This document shows, piece by piece, positions 53,243 to 63,039 of a stretch of 64,000 nucleotides of DNA. Position 1 is the stretch's first letter, and each line of letters begins with the position of its first letter. The position numbers and the translations under genes are program-made. The stretch spans positions 1,860,001-1,924,000 of the forward strand of contig NZ_CP110224.1 of NCBI RefSeq assembly GCF_026013645.1, read 5' to 3'. The notes beneath the pieces are model-generated. The model saw nothing but the letters and a program-made list of their open reading frames with translations. It was not told the DNA's origin and did no database searches. Source of the DNA: Virgibacillus natechei. Lineage in GTDB: Bacteria; Bacillota; Bacilli; Bacillales; Amphibacillaceae.

Positions 53243-53645
53243 AGACCATTAAGTATTCGATAAGCCATGTTCTGTTCCTCAGTACTACAAACGGAGGTCA
53301 GCCTCGTACATTCGGTGTAATCATCTATCTACAAGCATTCATTGCTTGTCCCTTATTCGGTTGAATTCCCTACTAAAGGATGCCCCTACCTTAATTTGGG
53401 TTGCTCACTTATGGGGTTTACCTCGTTCCACCCGAAATGTTTCCATTCCAGCTACGTCACTGTGGCACTTTCAAGGATAGAATCCCCTATCAGTAGACTT
53501 AGGGATGTCTCCTGCCGTTAACCTCGTAATGTTGCCTTGACTTATGATTTCATCAAGCATAAACACTACAAACATCTCAGTTTGTGTGAGCATGGACTTT
53601 CCTCTGTACGTTAATACAGCGATTACTTGAATACTTAACTTTAGT
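53243..53645 (-). ncRNA. rnpB: RNase P RNA, Bacillus (B) type
   Basis: About 400 nt, the size of B. subtilis P RNA. Conserved parts read 5' to 3' on the minus strand: AGAGGAAAGTCCATGCTC, GACGGCAGGA, CTTGAAAGTGCCACAGTGAC, GGTAAACCCC, GTAGATAGATGATT and AACATGGCTTA. The ends pair (AAGTTAAGTATTC with GAATACTTAAT) to form P1. It is the catalytic RNA that matures tRNA 5' ends. It sits between gpsB and rlmL as in B. subtilis. The exact 5' base is estimated from the promoter. Confidence 0.95.
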
Positions 53646-53654
53646 GCGAAATTA

Positions 53655-53683
53655 AGTATACCATGTCTAAGACAATTATTCAA
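53655..53683 (-). promoter_or_regulatory. sigma-A promoter of rnpB
   Basis: On the minus strand TTGAAT (53683-53678), 17 bases, TATACT (53660-53655). Predicted transcription start near 53648, agreeing with the 5' end of P1. Confidence 0.75.
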
Positions 53684-53709
53684 TATGCTCCGAGTTGCTT
53701 GTTCACAGA

Positions 53710-54039
53710 TTATTTCAGTGTCTCTTCATCTATATTCTCAGATTCTGCAAATTTCTTACCAAACACCGCTTTTTCTAAGTTGGATACCCGTTTCAGAACA
53801 TCATAATTAGGTTGTTGGGCTGGTTGAGAAGAACGTGACCTAGTCTGGTCTGAAGCCCCACGCTTAAGCCGCTCGTTTTCTTGTTGCAGTCGCTCAATTT
53901 CCTGTTTAAATACATCATAATCCTGAATAACTGTATCAAGAAACTCATCTACTTCCTCTTGATTGTAACCACGCATTGCAGTTTTAAATTCTTTTTCAAG
54001 AATATCTTTTCCATTTAATTGTACACGAATCGAACTCAT
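53710..54039 (-). CDS. gpsB: cell division regulator GpsB
   Basis: A 109-residue DivIVA-like protein. The N-terminal lipid/partner-binding domain (residues 1-65) has the typical FKTAMRGYNQEEVDEFLDTV, followed by a coiled coil (QEIERLQQENERLKR), a Ser/Gln-rich linker and a short C-terminal helix (LKRVSNLEKAVFGKKF). It shuttles penicillin-binding protein 1 (ponA, also in this window) between septum and side wall. The family's ribosome site and length are normal. Confidence 0.96.
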   Translation of the reverse strand: MSSIRVQLNGKDILEKEFKTAMRGYNQEEVDEFLDTVIQDYDVFKQEIERLQQENERLKRGASDQTRSRSSQPAQQPNYDVLKRVSNLEKAVFGKKFAESENIDEETLK

Positions 54040-54235
54040 ATTATAACCACCTCATAGTTTCCATAAGTTTATTTTTTCAAATATCAATGATGATGTCAAT
54101 TTTAAGTTTAGCAGGTAGAAAAGTATAAAACTTTCCTATTGCATAAATGCAACTAAGGGCATTCACCGAATACCAAGTTTTCTAATTAATAGATCTATAT
54201 TCTTATACCTATGTCTTTAAAAACTATTATACCAC

Positions 54236-54267
54236 AAAAAAAGGAACCTGAAAAAATCAGCTTCCTT
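54236..54267 (-). terminator. terminator of cdd
   Basis: AAGGAACCTGA pairs with TCAGCTTCCTT with one mismatch. Read on the minus strand it is followed by seven Ts. Confidence 0.8.
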
Positions 54268-54287
54268 CTATACATAATTTTATGCTG

Positions 54288-54689
54288 TTATGTTCTATTT
54301 AAATCACTCGGTTGGAAGGAAAAAGGTAGTAATTCTTCCATCGAGATTGTTTTTGTATCTTTGTTTAAATTTGTTAAATGGATATTCATATTACTGCTAA
54401 AGAACTCGCTCATTACTTGGCGACAAGAACCACACGGCGGAACTGGTCGTATTGTGTCTGCTGCAACTGCCATCTCAACAAATTTTGTTTCCCCTTCTGA
54501 AATGGCTTTAAAGATGGTTACACGCTCTGCGCAACAGGATACAGGATAGGCTGCATTTTCAATATTACAACCCGTATAAACCTCACCAGATTCAGCTATA
54601 AGAGCTGCTCCAACAGGGAATTTAGAATAGGGTACATATGCTTTATTTCTTATTTTAATAGCTTCTTCAAGTAATTTATCTTTACTCAT
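54288..54689 (-). CDS. cdd: cytidine deaminase
   Basis: A 133-residue tetrameric cytidine deaminase; converts cytidine and deoxycytidine to uridine forms. Zinc ligands C53 (CCAE, with catalytic E55), C86 and C89 (PPCGSC) are present, as is the substrate motif FPVGAAL and NIENAAYP. GGGGGGAAATC precedes the ATG. It is usually near era and dgkA; here it stands alone between gpsB and yppE. Confidence 0.96.
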   Translation of the reverse strand: MSKDKLLEEAIKIRNKAYVPYSKFPVGAALIAESGEVYTGCNIENAAYPVSCCAERVTIFKAISEGETKFVEMAVAADTIRPVPPCGSCRQVMSEFFSSNMNIHLTNLNKDTKTISMEELLPFSFQPSDLNRT

Positions 54690-54773
54690 GATTTCCCCCC
54701 TTTATATTATTGGGAGATAATTATAAGAGAAATAACGGCTGTTGTAAAGCGTTTTCAGGGTTTCACCTCACCT

Positions 54774-55124
54774 TTAGTTCATTTCTCTTAATAATTGATC
54801 AAAAATATAGGCGATGGAATTGTTAAGTTCCATAAACCGTTTCCGTTTTACATCAATATAAAAGCTATGCATTAAAAGTAATTCCATATTTTCTCTGGTT
54901 GAAGTTATTTGTTGTGGATGGACATTGATTTTTCTTTCTTTAACAATTTGCAGGGAATCCTCTTCCCATTTAGCTAAAAGTTCATAAATAGGTGTTGATT
55001 CTTCTTTCACCTTTAAAAAAAACTGTCTATCCTTTTTATTCTCTGGAGGTTCATCATTTTCATACTTGTCCTTTAAACGGTTTAGGTGTTGCTTTAGTTC
55101 CACTGTTTGATTTTTTAGATCCAT
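54774..55124 (-). CDS. yppE: YppE family protein (DUF1798)
   Basis: A 116-residue all-helical acidic protein. The family pattern YELLAKWEEDSLQIVKERK and the C-terminal HSFYIDVKRKRFMELNNSI match YppE. The structure of the family is a four-helix bundle; the function is unknown. AAGGGCGG precedes the ATG. Gene order toward ponA is the same as in B. subtilis. Confidence 0.85.
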   Translation of the reverse strand: MDLKNQTVELKQHLNRLKDKYENDEPPENKKDRQFFLKVKEESTPIYELLAKWEEDSLQIVKERKINVHPQQITSTRENMELLLMHSFYIDVKRKRFMELNNSIAYIFDQLLREMN

Positions 55125-55161
55125 ATTAAAACCGCCCTTACTACTAATTTATACATTCTTT

Positions 55162-55398
55162 TTATACTGTATCATTTTTAGATAAGGTTGACATCTTTTT
55201 GATTAAAGATTTTGTGTTGCTTATTTCCTGTTGGTTGTTTTGAAAGCCTTGTGATATTTTCTTGTCTACTTTCATTGTAAGCTTTTGATCAATCCAACGA
55301 ACTTGATCCGTAATTCGTTGCATCGAATCTTCAAAATCCTTTTTTTTAGCACCATCACAACGTTTTGTACGTTCAAATTTTCTAACCGCTAGTGACAT
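55162..55398 (-). CDS. hypothetical helical protein
   Basis: A 78-residue basic, helical protein (MSLAVRKFERTKRCDGAKKK, then RITDQVRWIDQKLTMKVDKK), with Asn/Gln-rich middle and no membrane segment. I do not recognise the family. ATG 55398 with GAGG upstream is preferred over the earlier ATG at 55413. It lies 37 bases before yppE on the same strand and is probably co-transcribed with it. Confidence 0.6.
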   Translation of the reverse strand: MSLAVRKFERTKRCDGAKKKDFEDSMQRITDQVRWIDQKLTMKVDKKISQGFQNNQQEISNTKSLIKKMSTLSKNDTV

Positions 55399-55557
55399 AG
55401 TCCTCACCCTCATTCTTTTGAATTATTAACATATTCGGCTGAAATATGAGACTCTCCTTCCTGTTCGACAAAACTAGTAGTAAGGATACAAAACTAGTGT
55501 TATTACTTATCTTTTTTACGAAATTAGACACACTAATATATAAAGGAGGTTTTAAAA

Positions 55558-55662
55558 ATGAAACATAAAAAACCAGACCCTAAAAAACCTGGTAATAAAC
55601 AATCAAAATCACTAAAAACTGGTGATAAAAAATTAGATGGACCAAATAGACCTTCAATTTAA
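55558..55662 (+). CDS. sspM: acid-soluble spore protein SspM
   Basis: A 34-residue, very basic peptide beginning MKHKKPDPKKPGNK and ending LDGPNRPSI. The ending DKKL(D/G)GPNRPS matches B. subtilis SspM, a minor spore protein of the same length encoded in the same neighbourhood. TAAAGGAGG gives a strong ribosome site. It should be expressed in the forespore under sigma-G; no clean sigma-G promoter could be aligned. The direct repeat ACAAAACTAGT occurs twice upstream (about 55468-55497). Confidence 0.85.
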   Translation: MKHKKPDPKKPGNKQSKSLKTGDKKLDGPNRPSI

Positions 55663-55671
55663 TGATGAACA

Positions 55672-55710
55672 AAGAAAAAGGGTTTGTGGATTGGAACAAA
55701 TCCTTTTTCT
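55672..55710 (+). terminator. terminator of sspM
   Basis: GAAAAAGGGTTTGT pairs with ACAAATCCTTTTTC with one G-T or mismatch. Runs on both sides may also serve the convergent yppC gene. Confidence 0.75.
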
Positions 55711-55752
55711 ACATAAAGTAAAACTTCCTTCCGATTCTATATGGGTTGTTCG

Positions 55753-56715
55753 TTAAACGGAGGTAACTATATTTTTCAGATGATAATAAGCGTACAGCAT
55801 ATTTCTTTTTTTGTAGAAGGCTGACCCTATATCACTTTTTTTTGTGGAAGCGTTATGGTGTTGTAACCATTTCTTTTTCACACCCCTTGATTTAGACCAA
55901 TCATTACGAATTATATCTTGATGAGAAATCACAGGGTAAAGTAAGCGTAACATTGGACTCTTTGGCAACGTCATGTTCAAATAAATTTCATAATCAATAC
56001 GCGACCCGGTATGCTCATTCGTCAATGCGAATTCTATCAGCGTTGGGAAAATGTTAGGAGAATATATTATTCCAGCAATTTTCTTTCCTAATTCAATGCG
56101 TTTTGTTACATTTGTGAAGTCATGTACAAAAGCTCCATATAATTTGGGAGATCGTGTTGGTAAGATAACCGCATTCATAAATAAGGAATCCTGTAAAAGG
56201 TATGGAAATTTATGAAAGACGTGATGCTTGAAAAAGGGTTGTTTAATCACGGGAGTTTGGATAACATTTTGTTCATTTATTATAAGTGCTATCATTAGTC
56301 TCTCTTGGTTATTGCTCTTCCAAAAATGATACCACTCGTTTATCATGAATTGAGACGCATTATATTCCTTTAATAGGTAAAACATTGGCTTTTTGGAGGA
56401 TAGTGAAAGTTTATAAACAAGCAGTTGTGGATATGCATCTGAAAATATCAACCAGTTTGCTCTCTCGTACGTCATAAATAAGCGACTTCGTTCTTTATCG
56501 CTTAGTATTTTTTGAAATGGAGGCAAATGTAAATCAGTCATATTCCATCCTGCATTTCTTGATACCATACTGGCAACAAAGGCCCACTTTATCTCAGGAA
56601 AATCAACGAAAAAATTTTGATAGGCTTTTGTTCGAGATATATTGTCAATATTATGCGCTCTTGTGCAATTTGTTATATAATGTATATAAGACTGTTCTTT
56701 TTGTTCATTATACAT
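55753..56715 (-). CDS. yppC: YppC family protein (DUF2515)
   Basis: A 320-residue soluble protein of the DUF2515 family: NISRTKAYQNFFVDFPEIKW near the N-terminus, ASMVSRNAGWNMTDL, and IDYEIYLNMTL later. The function is unknown. It is divergent from recU-ponA, the B. subtilis arrangement. The ribosome site is weak (AGTAGGT). Promoters of both directions must lie in the 110-bp gap. Confidence 0.88.
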   Translation of the reverse strand: MYNEQKEQSYIHYITNCTRAHNIDNISRTKAYQNFFVDFPEIKWAFVASMVSRNAGWNMTDLHLPPFQKILSDKERSRLFMTYERANWLIFSDAYPQLLVYKLSLSSKKPMFYLLKEYNASQFMINEWYHFWKSNNQERLMIALIINEQNVIQTPVIKQPFFKHHVFHKFPYLLQDSLFMNAVILPTRSPKLYGAFVHDFTNVTKRIELGKKIAGIIYSPNIFPTLIEFALTNEHTGSRIDYEIYLNMTLPKSPMLRLLYPVISHQDIIRNDWSKSRGVKKKWLQHHNASTKKSDIGSAFYKKRNMLYAYYHLKNIVTSV

Positions 56716-56825
56716 GGATAGACCTACTTTTCCCCTAGTCTTTGTTTAACTAGCTGCATTTATGCTCTGTTCTATGCTTTTATAGTTGTTTTTTGATATG
56801 ATAATGTACTGTAGGGGGTTGTTTG

Positions 56826-57413
56826 ATGAATTATCCAAATGGTAAAAAGAAACCAACAGTAAGAAAAACGTCTGATAAAACAAATAAAAGTTTCAGCAAC
56901 CGGGGAATGACACTAGAAGATGATATAAATACAACGAATAACTATTATTTAGCTATCAATAAAGCAGTTATTCATAAGAAACCAACACCAATACAAATTG
57001 TAAACGTTCATTACCCGAAAAGAAGCGCAGCTGTTATTACAGAAGGATATTTTAAACAAGCTTCAACCACCGATTATAATGGCCTATATCGCCATAAGCA
57101 CATTGATTTTGAGGCGAAAGAAACTAAAAATAAAACGTTGTTTCCATTAGCAAATATTCATGATCATCAAATAAAGCATATGGAATTAATCATCGAAAAT
57201 GGTGGAATCTGCTTCTTAATCATTCGTTTTGCAGCATATGATGAAACATACTTCATACAAGCTGAGAAACTGATTTCATACTGGAAGGAAAAATTAAATG
57301 GAGGTAGAAAATCAATACCTTATGAAATAATAAAGCAAGAAGGATATCTTATCCCATTTCAATATCAAGCAAGAGTTGATTACCTAGCAATTATAGATAA
57401 GCTATACTTTTAG
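56826..57413 (+). CDS. recU: Holliday junction resolvase RecU
   Basis: A 195-residue RecU. Landmarks: the N-terminal basic region, NRGMTLEDDINTTNNYYL, TDYNGLYRHKHIDFEAKETKNKT with the metal-binding D and E of the nuclease fold, and GGICFLIIRF. It cuts Holliday junctions during recombination and segregation. A TTG at 56823 precedes the ATG; ATG 56826 with AGGGGG seven bases before is preferred. It lies 18 bases before ponA and is its usual operon partner. Confidence 0.96.
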   Translation: MNYPNGKKKPTVRKTSDKTNKSFSNRGMTLEDDINTTNNYYLAINKAVIHKKPTPIQIVNVHYPKRSAAVITEGYFKQASTTDYNGLYRHKHIDFEAKETKNKTLFPLANIHDHQIKHMELIIENGGICFLIIRFAAYDETYFIQAEKLISYWKEKLNGGRKSIPYEIIKQEGYLIPFQYQARVDYLAIIDKLYF

Positions 57414-57431
57414 AGACGGAGGTATGGAGTT

Positions 57432-60173
57432 ATGGCAGATAATAGCCAATCTCGTACAGCAAGAAGAAAACAAAAAAAATCAAAAAAGAAACCAGTTTGG
57501 AAAAAAATACTCCTAACTGTACTTCTTGTTATATTAGCAATTGGAATTGGTGTAGGTGGAGTATTCACGTATTGGATTGCAACAGCACCGGAACTGGATG
57601 CATCCGAATTAGCAATACCTTTTTCATCGATAATTTACGATCAGGATGGGAATGAATTTGCTGATTTAGGATCTGAACAGCGTACAAGAGTTGAGTATGA
57701 TGAGTTTCCTCAAGTGTTAATTGATGCAGTTGTCGCTACAGAAGATGCACGATTCTTTGAGCATTCCGGGATTGATTTAAGACGAATTGGTGGAGCTATA
57801 ATTGCTAATATTAGAGGTGGTTTTGGCTCAGAGGGCGCGAGTACTATAACCCAGCAAGTAGTTGAGCAATCATTTTTAACACCTGATAAAGATTTGAGTA
57901 TAAAAGTTCAGGAGCAATGGCTTGCATTACAGCTGGAACGTGAATATTCAAAAGAAGAAATTATGGAAATGTATTTAAATAAAATTTTTTATGGAAGCAG
58001 GGCTTATGGAGTAGGAAAAGCATCCGAAGTTTATTTTGATAAAACGGATTTGGAGGAACTTACATTACCAGAAGCCGCAATTTTAGCTGGGTTACCACAA
58101 CGTCCTACTGCTTATAATCCATATGAAAGCCCAGAGTTGACCGAGGGAAGAATGGATACTGTACTAACATTAATGGTGAGACATGACAAGATTTCTCAAG
58201 AAGAGGCTGATGAAGCTAGGGGAGTTGATATCACTGAACTATTAAATCCAACCGATCCTGAACCCACACATTATGAAGCCTTTCTGCAGCAAGTTAGAGA
58301 CGAAGTTGAGGAGAAAGTTGATGGTGCAGATATTTATACAGACGGACTAGAAATTCATACAACATTAGACCCTAGTATACAGGAACATGTAGAGTTTCTA
58401 TTAACAGATAGTGAAGAAAACCCTATACCTTACTACGATGAGGAAATGCAAGCCAGTATGGCGGTTTTAGATACGAATAATGGTGCGATTCGGGCAATTG
58501 GCGGAAGCAGAAATAATCAAGGATTGGATGGGTTTAATTACGCTACCGACTTAAATCGTCAACCTGGTTCTACAATCAAACCTATAGTTTCATATGGTCC
58601 TGCTATTGAACATGATCAAATTTCTACTTATCAGCAAATAAATGATGATCAACCGTACGAAGTTCAAGGAACAGATCCAATAAGAAACTACAATCGCTCC
58701 TACGCTGGTTGGGTATCGGCACGTGATGCTTTAAGTCGATCATTAAATGTCCCAGCTGTAAAAGTATTGGAAGAAACAGGTTATGAAAATGCTCAAACTT
58801 TTGCTGAGGGATTAGGTATTAACTTTGCCGATGATAATATTGGAATTCGTGATGCCATTGGGGGAACAGAAACTGGAGTCAGTCCTCTTCAGTTAGCTGG
58901 AGCGTTTCGCGCATTTGGTAATGAAGGGATATATAATGAGCCTTACGCCGTTACAAGCGTAGAATTTGCGGATGGTCGATCGATTGATTTACAACCTGAG
59001 CCTGAAGCTGCTATGTCAGATTATACAGCATATATGATTTCAGATATGTTAAAAACAGCAATTAGTGAAGGTACAGGTACAAATGCCAATATCCAAGGAA
59101 TGCCGGTTGCTGGTAAGACTGGAACAACAAATAGAGATGGAATTGAAGGGGCAGCTGATTCTTGGTTCAGTGGTTACACAACCAATTACACGATATCTGC
59201 TTGGACTGGGTATGATGAATATGATAGAGGAATAGAAGATACCCAAATCCCTCATGCACTATTTAGGGAGACAATGACAGAGATATCAAATGATATAGAA
59301 ACAGCAGATTTTACAAGACCTAGTTCTGTTGTGGAAGTTGATGTAGAAAGGGGCTCAAATCCTGCGGTATTACCTAGTGATTACACCCCTTCCTCAGAAA
59401 TTATTACGGAGTTATTTGTGAGTGGTACGGAGCCAAGTAGTACGTCTGAGCGATTTGATCAACTTGATTCCGTAAGTGGTCTCCATGCTGAATATGACGA
59501 GGATTCTAATTCAATAACAGTAGAATGGGATTACGATACCGATACGGATGTTTCATTCGAAGTAAGTGCAAGTCAAGATGGTGGACAAATGCAAGGCCTA
59601 TCCTCTACTGACGACACATCAATCGAAATTTCAGATGTTGAGTCTGGTACGGAATATGAAATTCAAGTTGTGGCATTAAGTAATGAAGATAGTGGAAGCA
59701 CGAGTGACCCTGTGTCAACAGCAGTAACAGTGCCTGGAGAAGATGATGAGGAAGAAGAGGGTATTCCGTCAGTTAATGGGTTGAGTGCATCTTACAATGA
59801 AGGTGATTCACTTATTGATGTTTCGTGGCAATATGACGGACCGCCTGCATCATTTGAAGTAGACGTAAATGGAGAAACACAAACTGTCGATTCGAATGGC
59901 ATAGAAATTAGTGGTGCTACTCCTGGTGAAACATACACCATAAATGTTACTCCAGTTGGACAAAACGGAGATAATGAAGGTGTCAGAGGAGATACACAAA
60001 GCACAGAAATTACAGTTCCTGAAGAAGAGGTAGAAGAAGAGCAAGAACCGGAAGAAGAACAAGGAGAGGAAGAAGAGCAAGACGAAGAGGTAGAAGAACA
60101 AGATGAGCAAGAACCGGAAGAGGAAGAACAAGAAGAAGAAAACGAAAACGATGATAACGGTGAAGATGATTAA
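57432..60173 (+). CDS. ponA: class A penicillin-binding protein 1 (PonA)
   Basis: A 913-residue bifunctional glycosyltransferase/transpeptidase. A basic cytoplasmic head and membrane helix (about 25-50) are followed by the GT51 domain (VATEDARFFEHSGIDLRRIG, GASTITQQVVEQ) and the transpeptidase with S380/K383 (GSTIKP), SRSLN and K562 (KTGTT). Two fibronectin type III-like modules (about 675-765 and 780-865) follow, and then a Glu-rich acidic tail of about 45 residues. The acidic tail suits a salt-adapted organism. GpsB, encoded nearby, positions this protein in Bacillus. Confidence 0.96.
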   Translation: MADNSQSRTARRKQKKSKKKPVWKKILLTVLLVILAIGIGVGGVFTYWIATAPELDASELAIPFSSIIYDQDGNEFADLGSEQRTRVEYDEFPQVLIDAVVATEDARFFEHSGIDLRRIGGAIIANIRGGFGSEGASTITQQVVEQSFLTPDKDLSIKVQEQWLALQLEREYSKEEIMEMYLNKIFYGSRAYGVGKASEVYFDKTDLEELTLPEAAILAGLPQRPTAYNPYESPELTEGRMDTVLTLMVRHDKISQEEADEARGVDITELLNPTDPEPTHYEAFLQQVRDEVEEKVDGADIYTDGLEIHTTLDPSIQEHVEFLLTDSEENPIPYYDEEMQASMAVLDTNNGAIRAIGGSRNNQGLDGFNYATDLNRQPGSTIKPIVSYGPAIEHDQISTYQQINDDQPYEVQGTDPIRNYNRSYAGWVSARDALSRSLNVPAVKVLEETGYENAQTFAEGLGINFADDNIGIRDAIGGTETGVSPLQLAGAFRAFGNEGIYNEPYAVTSVEFADGRSIDLQPEPEAAMSDYTAYMISDMLKTAISEGTGTNANIQGMPVAGKTGTTNRDGIEGAADSWFSGYTTNYTISAWTGYDEYDRGIEDTQIPHALFRETMTEISNDIETADFTRPSSVVEVDVERGSNPAVLPSDYTPSSEIITELFVSGTEPSSTSERFDQLDSVSGLHAEYDEDSNSITVEWDYDTDTDVSFEVSASQDGGQMQGLSSTDDTSIEISDVESGTEYEIQVVALSNEDSGSTSDPVSTAVTVPGEDDEEEEGIPSVNGLSASYNEGDSLIDVSWQYDGPPASFEVDVNGETQTVDSNGIEISGATPGETYTINVTPVGQNGDNEGVRGDTQSTEITVPEEEVEEEQEPEEEQGEEEEQDEEVEEQDEQEPEEEEQEEENENDDNGEDD

Positions 60174-60182
60174 TGCATAACG

Positions 60183-60228
60183 AAAAAGAGGTAAACTCCC
60201 ATGAAATTAGGTAGTTTACCTCTTTTTT
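60183..60228. terminator. bidirectional terminator between ponA and nth
   Basis: AAAAAGAGGTAAACT (60183-60197) pairs with AGTTTACCTCTTTTT (from 60213), perfect over 15 bp. Confidence 0.88.
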
Positions 60229-60229
60229 A

Positions 60230-60883
60230 TCATACCGTTTCTTTTTTCATGCGCTTCTGCCCTTCTCTGCAAATTTCAAGTAATGGACACGCTGGACAAT
60301 TGGGGGTCTTAGCTTTGCAATGATATCTTCCAAAGAAAATCATCCGATGATGTGTTTCACTCCATTCATTTTTGGGGACTTTACGCATTAATGTTTCTTC
60401 AACTTCTAGCACAGAGTCTTTCCAGCGGCAAATCCCTAGACGTTTAGAGATGCGTTCTACATGGGTATCAACCGCTATTGCAGGCTCATTAAAAGCAACC
60501 GAAGCTACTACATTGGCAGTCTTTCGGCCAACCCCAGCAAGCTTCATTAGTTCCGTTTTTGTACATGGTACTTTGCTGTCATATTCAGAAATTAAAACCT
60601 GGCAAAGTTTTTGGATGTTTTTTGCTTTATTGCGATATAAACCAATTGATCTGATATCTTGCTGTAGCTCTTCAATGGATACAGATAGGTAGTCACTTGG
60701 AGTTTTATACTTTTTAAATAATTCTTCAGTCACTCTGTTAACAAGTACATCTGTACATTGTGCAGACAATAATACGGCAATTATTAATTCAAATGGATTT
60801 TTGTGATTTAATTCAGCTTTGGCATGTGGAAACATTTCCGCCATTGCATCTAGACAATATCTTATTTGTTTCTTATTCAGCAT
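60230..60883 (-). CDS. nth: endonuclease III
   Basis: A 217-residue DNA glycosylase/AP lyase for oxidised pyrimidines. The helix-hairpin-helix carries the catalytic lysine (LAGVGRKTANVVASV), the aspartate is in AVDTHVERISKRLG, and the [4Fe-4S] cluster has C-x6-C-x2-C-x5-C (CKAKTPNCPACPLLEIC). Its ATG is four bases after the dnaD stop, so it is in the asnS-dnaD-nth group. Confidence 0.97.
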   Translation of the reverse strand: MLNKKQIRYCLDAMAEMFPHAKAELNHKNPFELIIAVLLSAQCTDVLVNRVTEELFKKYKTPSDYLSVSIEELQQDIRSIGLYRNKAKNIQKLCQVLISEYDSKVPCTKTELMKLAGVGRKTANVVASVAFNEPAIAVDTHVERISKRLGICRWKDSVLEVEETLMRKVPKNEWSETHHRMIFFGRYHCKAKTPNCPACPLLEICREGQKRMKKETV

Positions 60884-60886
60884 ATC

Positions 60887-61567
60887 CTAGTCTTCCCCTT
60901 CTAACCAGTTATAATAAAATGAAGTATCTCTTTTCTTCGTATTTTCTTGTTTACTAGTTTGTTTATTATGGAAATCTCTACTGGCATTGCGTGCTTCTTC
61001 CACTGAATGAATTCCTTTTTTCTTCCAATCTCTGAGTATGCGATCGATATACTTAAAATTAAGTTTGCCCATTAGAACAGATTCTCTCAAGCCTGCTTTG
61101 ATTAATGATGGAGCTATTTCATCTTCATCCAGCCATGCATTGATGGTTTCAATTTCAAATGGCGAGAGCGGTCTGCCGAATTCTTGTTCAAATAAAATAA
61201 ATATAGTTCCGTCCGTTTGTTCGTTTTGCGGTTTTTCATTAGTTGAATAGATCTTTTCCCAGAGAGGGTCTAAGGAATATGCTTCACTTAATTGATTTTC
61301 TTCATTTTTATGTTGATTAATAGACAGTAAATTTTTCTGAATAAGCTTACGTAATAAATTGGCACATTCTTTCTCATCAATTGTTAAATAAGATGAAATT
61401 TCATACGGTGTTGGAAAATCATTATTTTCTTGTAAAAACCGATGTAATTGCAATAAGATCATTAATTCCTTTTCATTTAGCCCTAACGATGTATAGGTGG
61501 TTAGCAATTTGATCGGTATTGGTAATTGATTTAACAATATTGGTTGTAATGAAATGGATTTTGTCAT
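60887..61567 (-). CDS. dnaD: primosomal DNA replication protein DnaD
   Basis: A 226-residue DnaD. The N-terminal winged helix (about 1-100; LNEKELMILLQLHRFLQ) and the C-terminal DDBH2 domain (FGRPLSPFEIETINAWLD, then LNFKYIDRILRDW) are present. It works with DnaA and DnaB to load helicase. The frame is open 28 codons upstream, but ATG 61567 with GAGGTG before it matches the family start. Confidence 0.95.
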   Translation of the reverse strand: MTKSISLQPILLNQLPIPIKLLTTYTSLGLNEKELMILLQLHRFLQENNDFPTPYEISSYLTIDEKECANLLRKLIQKNLLSINQHKNEENQLSEAYSLDPLWEKIYSTNEKPQNEQTDGTIFILFEQEFGRPLSPFEIETINAWLDEDEIAPSLIKAGLRESVLMGKLNFKYIDRILRDWKKKGIHSVEEARNASRDFHNKQTSKQENTKKRDTSFYYNWLEGED

Positions 61568-61674
61568 AACAAGTAGCACCTCAATTATAGTATAGCATGA
61601 ATATATCATTGAATTGTTCAACATACTTCTAATCTGTAAGTAAGTGGACACGAATGAATAGTTACTTACAATTT

Positions 61675-61706
61675 AAAATCCCTTGCCTGAAAATTGCAAG
61701 GGATTC
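61675..61706 (-). terminator. terminator of asnS
   Basis: AATCCCTTGC pairs with GCAAGGGATT, an 8-10 bp stem; on the minus strand it is followed by TTTAAATT. dnaD thus has its own promoter or depends on read-through. Confidence 0.75.
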
Positions 61707-61727
61707 TAACTTATACTTTGGAATTAC

Positions 61728-63020
61728 TTATGGATATAAACGGTTTAATAATCTTGGGAATGGAATAGTCTCTCTAATATGGTCCACACCGGACAACCAT
61801 GCAACCGTTCTTTCTAATCCGAGACCAAATCCTGAATGTGGAACACTACCATATTGACGTAGTTCCAGATACCATTGGTAAGCTGGACCTGTTAAATCAT
61901 GCTGCTGGTATCGTTCTTCCATCAAGCTTAAATCATCAATACGCTGCGATCCGCCAATAATTTCTCCATAACCTTCTGGAGCAATAAGATCTGCACACAA
62001 TACAACATCAGATCTTTCTGGGTCTGGTTTCATGTAGAATGCTTTAATTTCGGCTGGGTAATTTATAATAAATACTGGTTTGTCATAGGCTTCAGCAATA
62101 GCCGTTTCATGAGGAGCGCCAAAATCTTCGCCCCATTTAATATCAGTAAAGCCTTTTTCTTGCAGTAAGACAACAGCATCATCATATGAAATTCTAGCGA
62201 AAGGTGCCTTGATTTTTTCTAATTTCGATGTATCACGTTCCAGCACATTTAATTCCAATTTACAGTTATCCAGTACGGATTGTGCAATAAAACTCACATA
62301 TTGCTCTTGTATTTCTAAGCTTTCTTCATGATCAATAAAAGCCATTTCTGGTTCAATCATCCAAAATTCAATTAAGTGTCTGCGTGTTTTCGATTTTTCT
62401 GCACGAAATGTCGGGCCAAAAGAGAATACCTTGCCAAACGCCATTGCAGCAGCTTCCATATATAATTGACCACTTTGTGATAAGTAAGCTTCTTCATCGA
62501 AATATTGAGTATGGAATAATTCAGTAGTTCCCTCTGCAGATGATCCTGTTAAGATTGGTGGATCAATTTTCACATACCCACCATCATTGAAAAATTGATA
62601 GGTTGCTCGAATAATTTCATTTCGAATTTTCATAATAGCATGTTGTCTTTTGGATCGTAACCATAAATGGCGATGATCCATTAAGAATTCAGTACCATGT
62701 TCTTTTGGTGTTATAGGGTAGTCTATTGCTTCATGTATCAATTCAATATTACTAACCTGCATTTCATATCCAAAAGGGGACCTTGCATCCTCCACGATCT
62801 TCCCGGTTATGTACATGGAAGATTCCTGTGGCATACTTTTAGCAAGTTGAAATGCTTCTTCGCTAACATCGCTTTTTGCTACTACACCTTGCATAAACCC
62901 TGTTCCATCACGTAACTGCAAAAATGCGATTTTTCCACTTGATCGTTTATTGGCAAGCCATGCTCCAATCGTTACTGTTTCTTCATTATAATTAGGTGCT
63001 TGTGAAATTGTTATTTTCAA
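61728..63020 (-). CDS. asnS: asparaginyl-tRNA synthetase
   Basis: A 430-residue class IIb synthetase; charges tRNA-Asn. An N-terminal OB anticodon domain is followed by the class II core: motif 2 [21 protein letters not shown] and motif 3 [15 protein letters not shown]. Start TTG 63020 with GGAGG upstream. It lies 19 bases after aspB, so asparagine/aspartate metabolism and charging share a transcript. Confidence 0.96.
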   Translation of the reverse strand: MKITISQAPNYNEETVTIGAWLANKRSSGKIAFLQLRDGTGFMQGVVAKSDVSEEAFQLAKSMPQESSMYITGKIVEDARSPFGYEMQVSNIELIHEAIDYPITPKEHGTEFLMDHRHLWLRSKRQHAIMKIRNEIIRATYQFFNDGGYVKIDPPILTGSSAEGTTELFHTQYFDEEAYLSQSGQLYMEAAAMAFGKVFSFGPTFRAEKSKTRRHLIEFWMIEPEMAFIDHEESLEIQEQYVSFIAQSVLDNCKLELNVLERDTSKLEKIKAPFARISYDDAVVLLQEKGFTDIKWGEDFGAPHETAIAEAYDKPVFIINYPAEIKAFYMKPDPERSDVVLCADLIAPEGYGEIIGGSQRIDDLSLMEERYQQHDLTGPAYQWYLELRQYGSVPHSGFGLGLERTVAWLSGVDHIRETIPFPRLLNRLYP

Positions 63021-63039
63021 ATGTATGACCTCCGTAAAA

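Noticed and set aside
53471-53683. Open frame of 70 codons on the minus strand
   Set aside because: It lies inside the RNase P RNA gene and its promoter; the conserved RNA explains the sequence.
59850-60131. Phe/Leu-rich frame opposite the 3' end of ponA
   Set aside because: It is the antisense reading of the Glu-rich tail of ponA.
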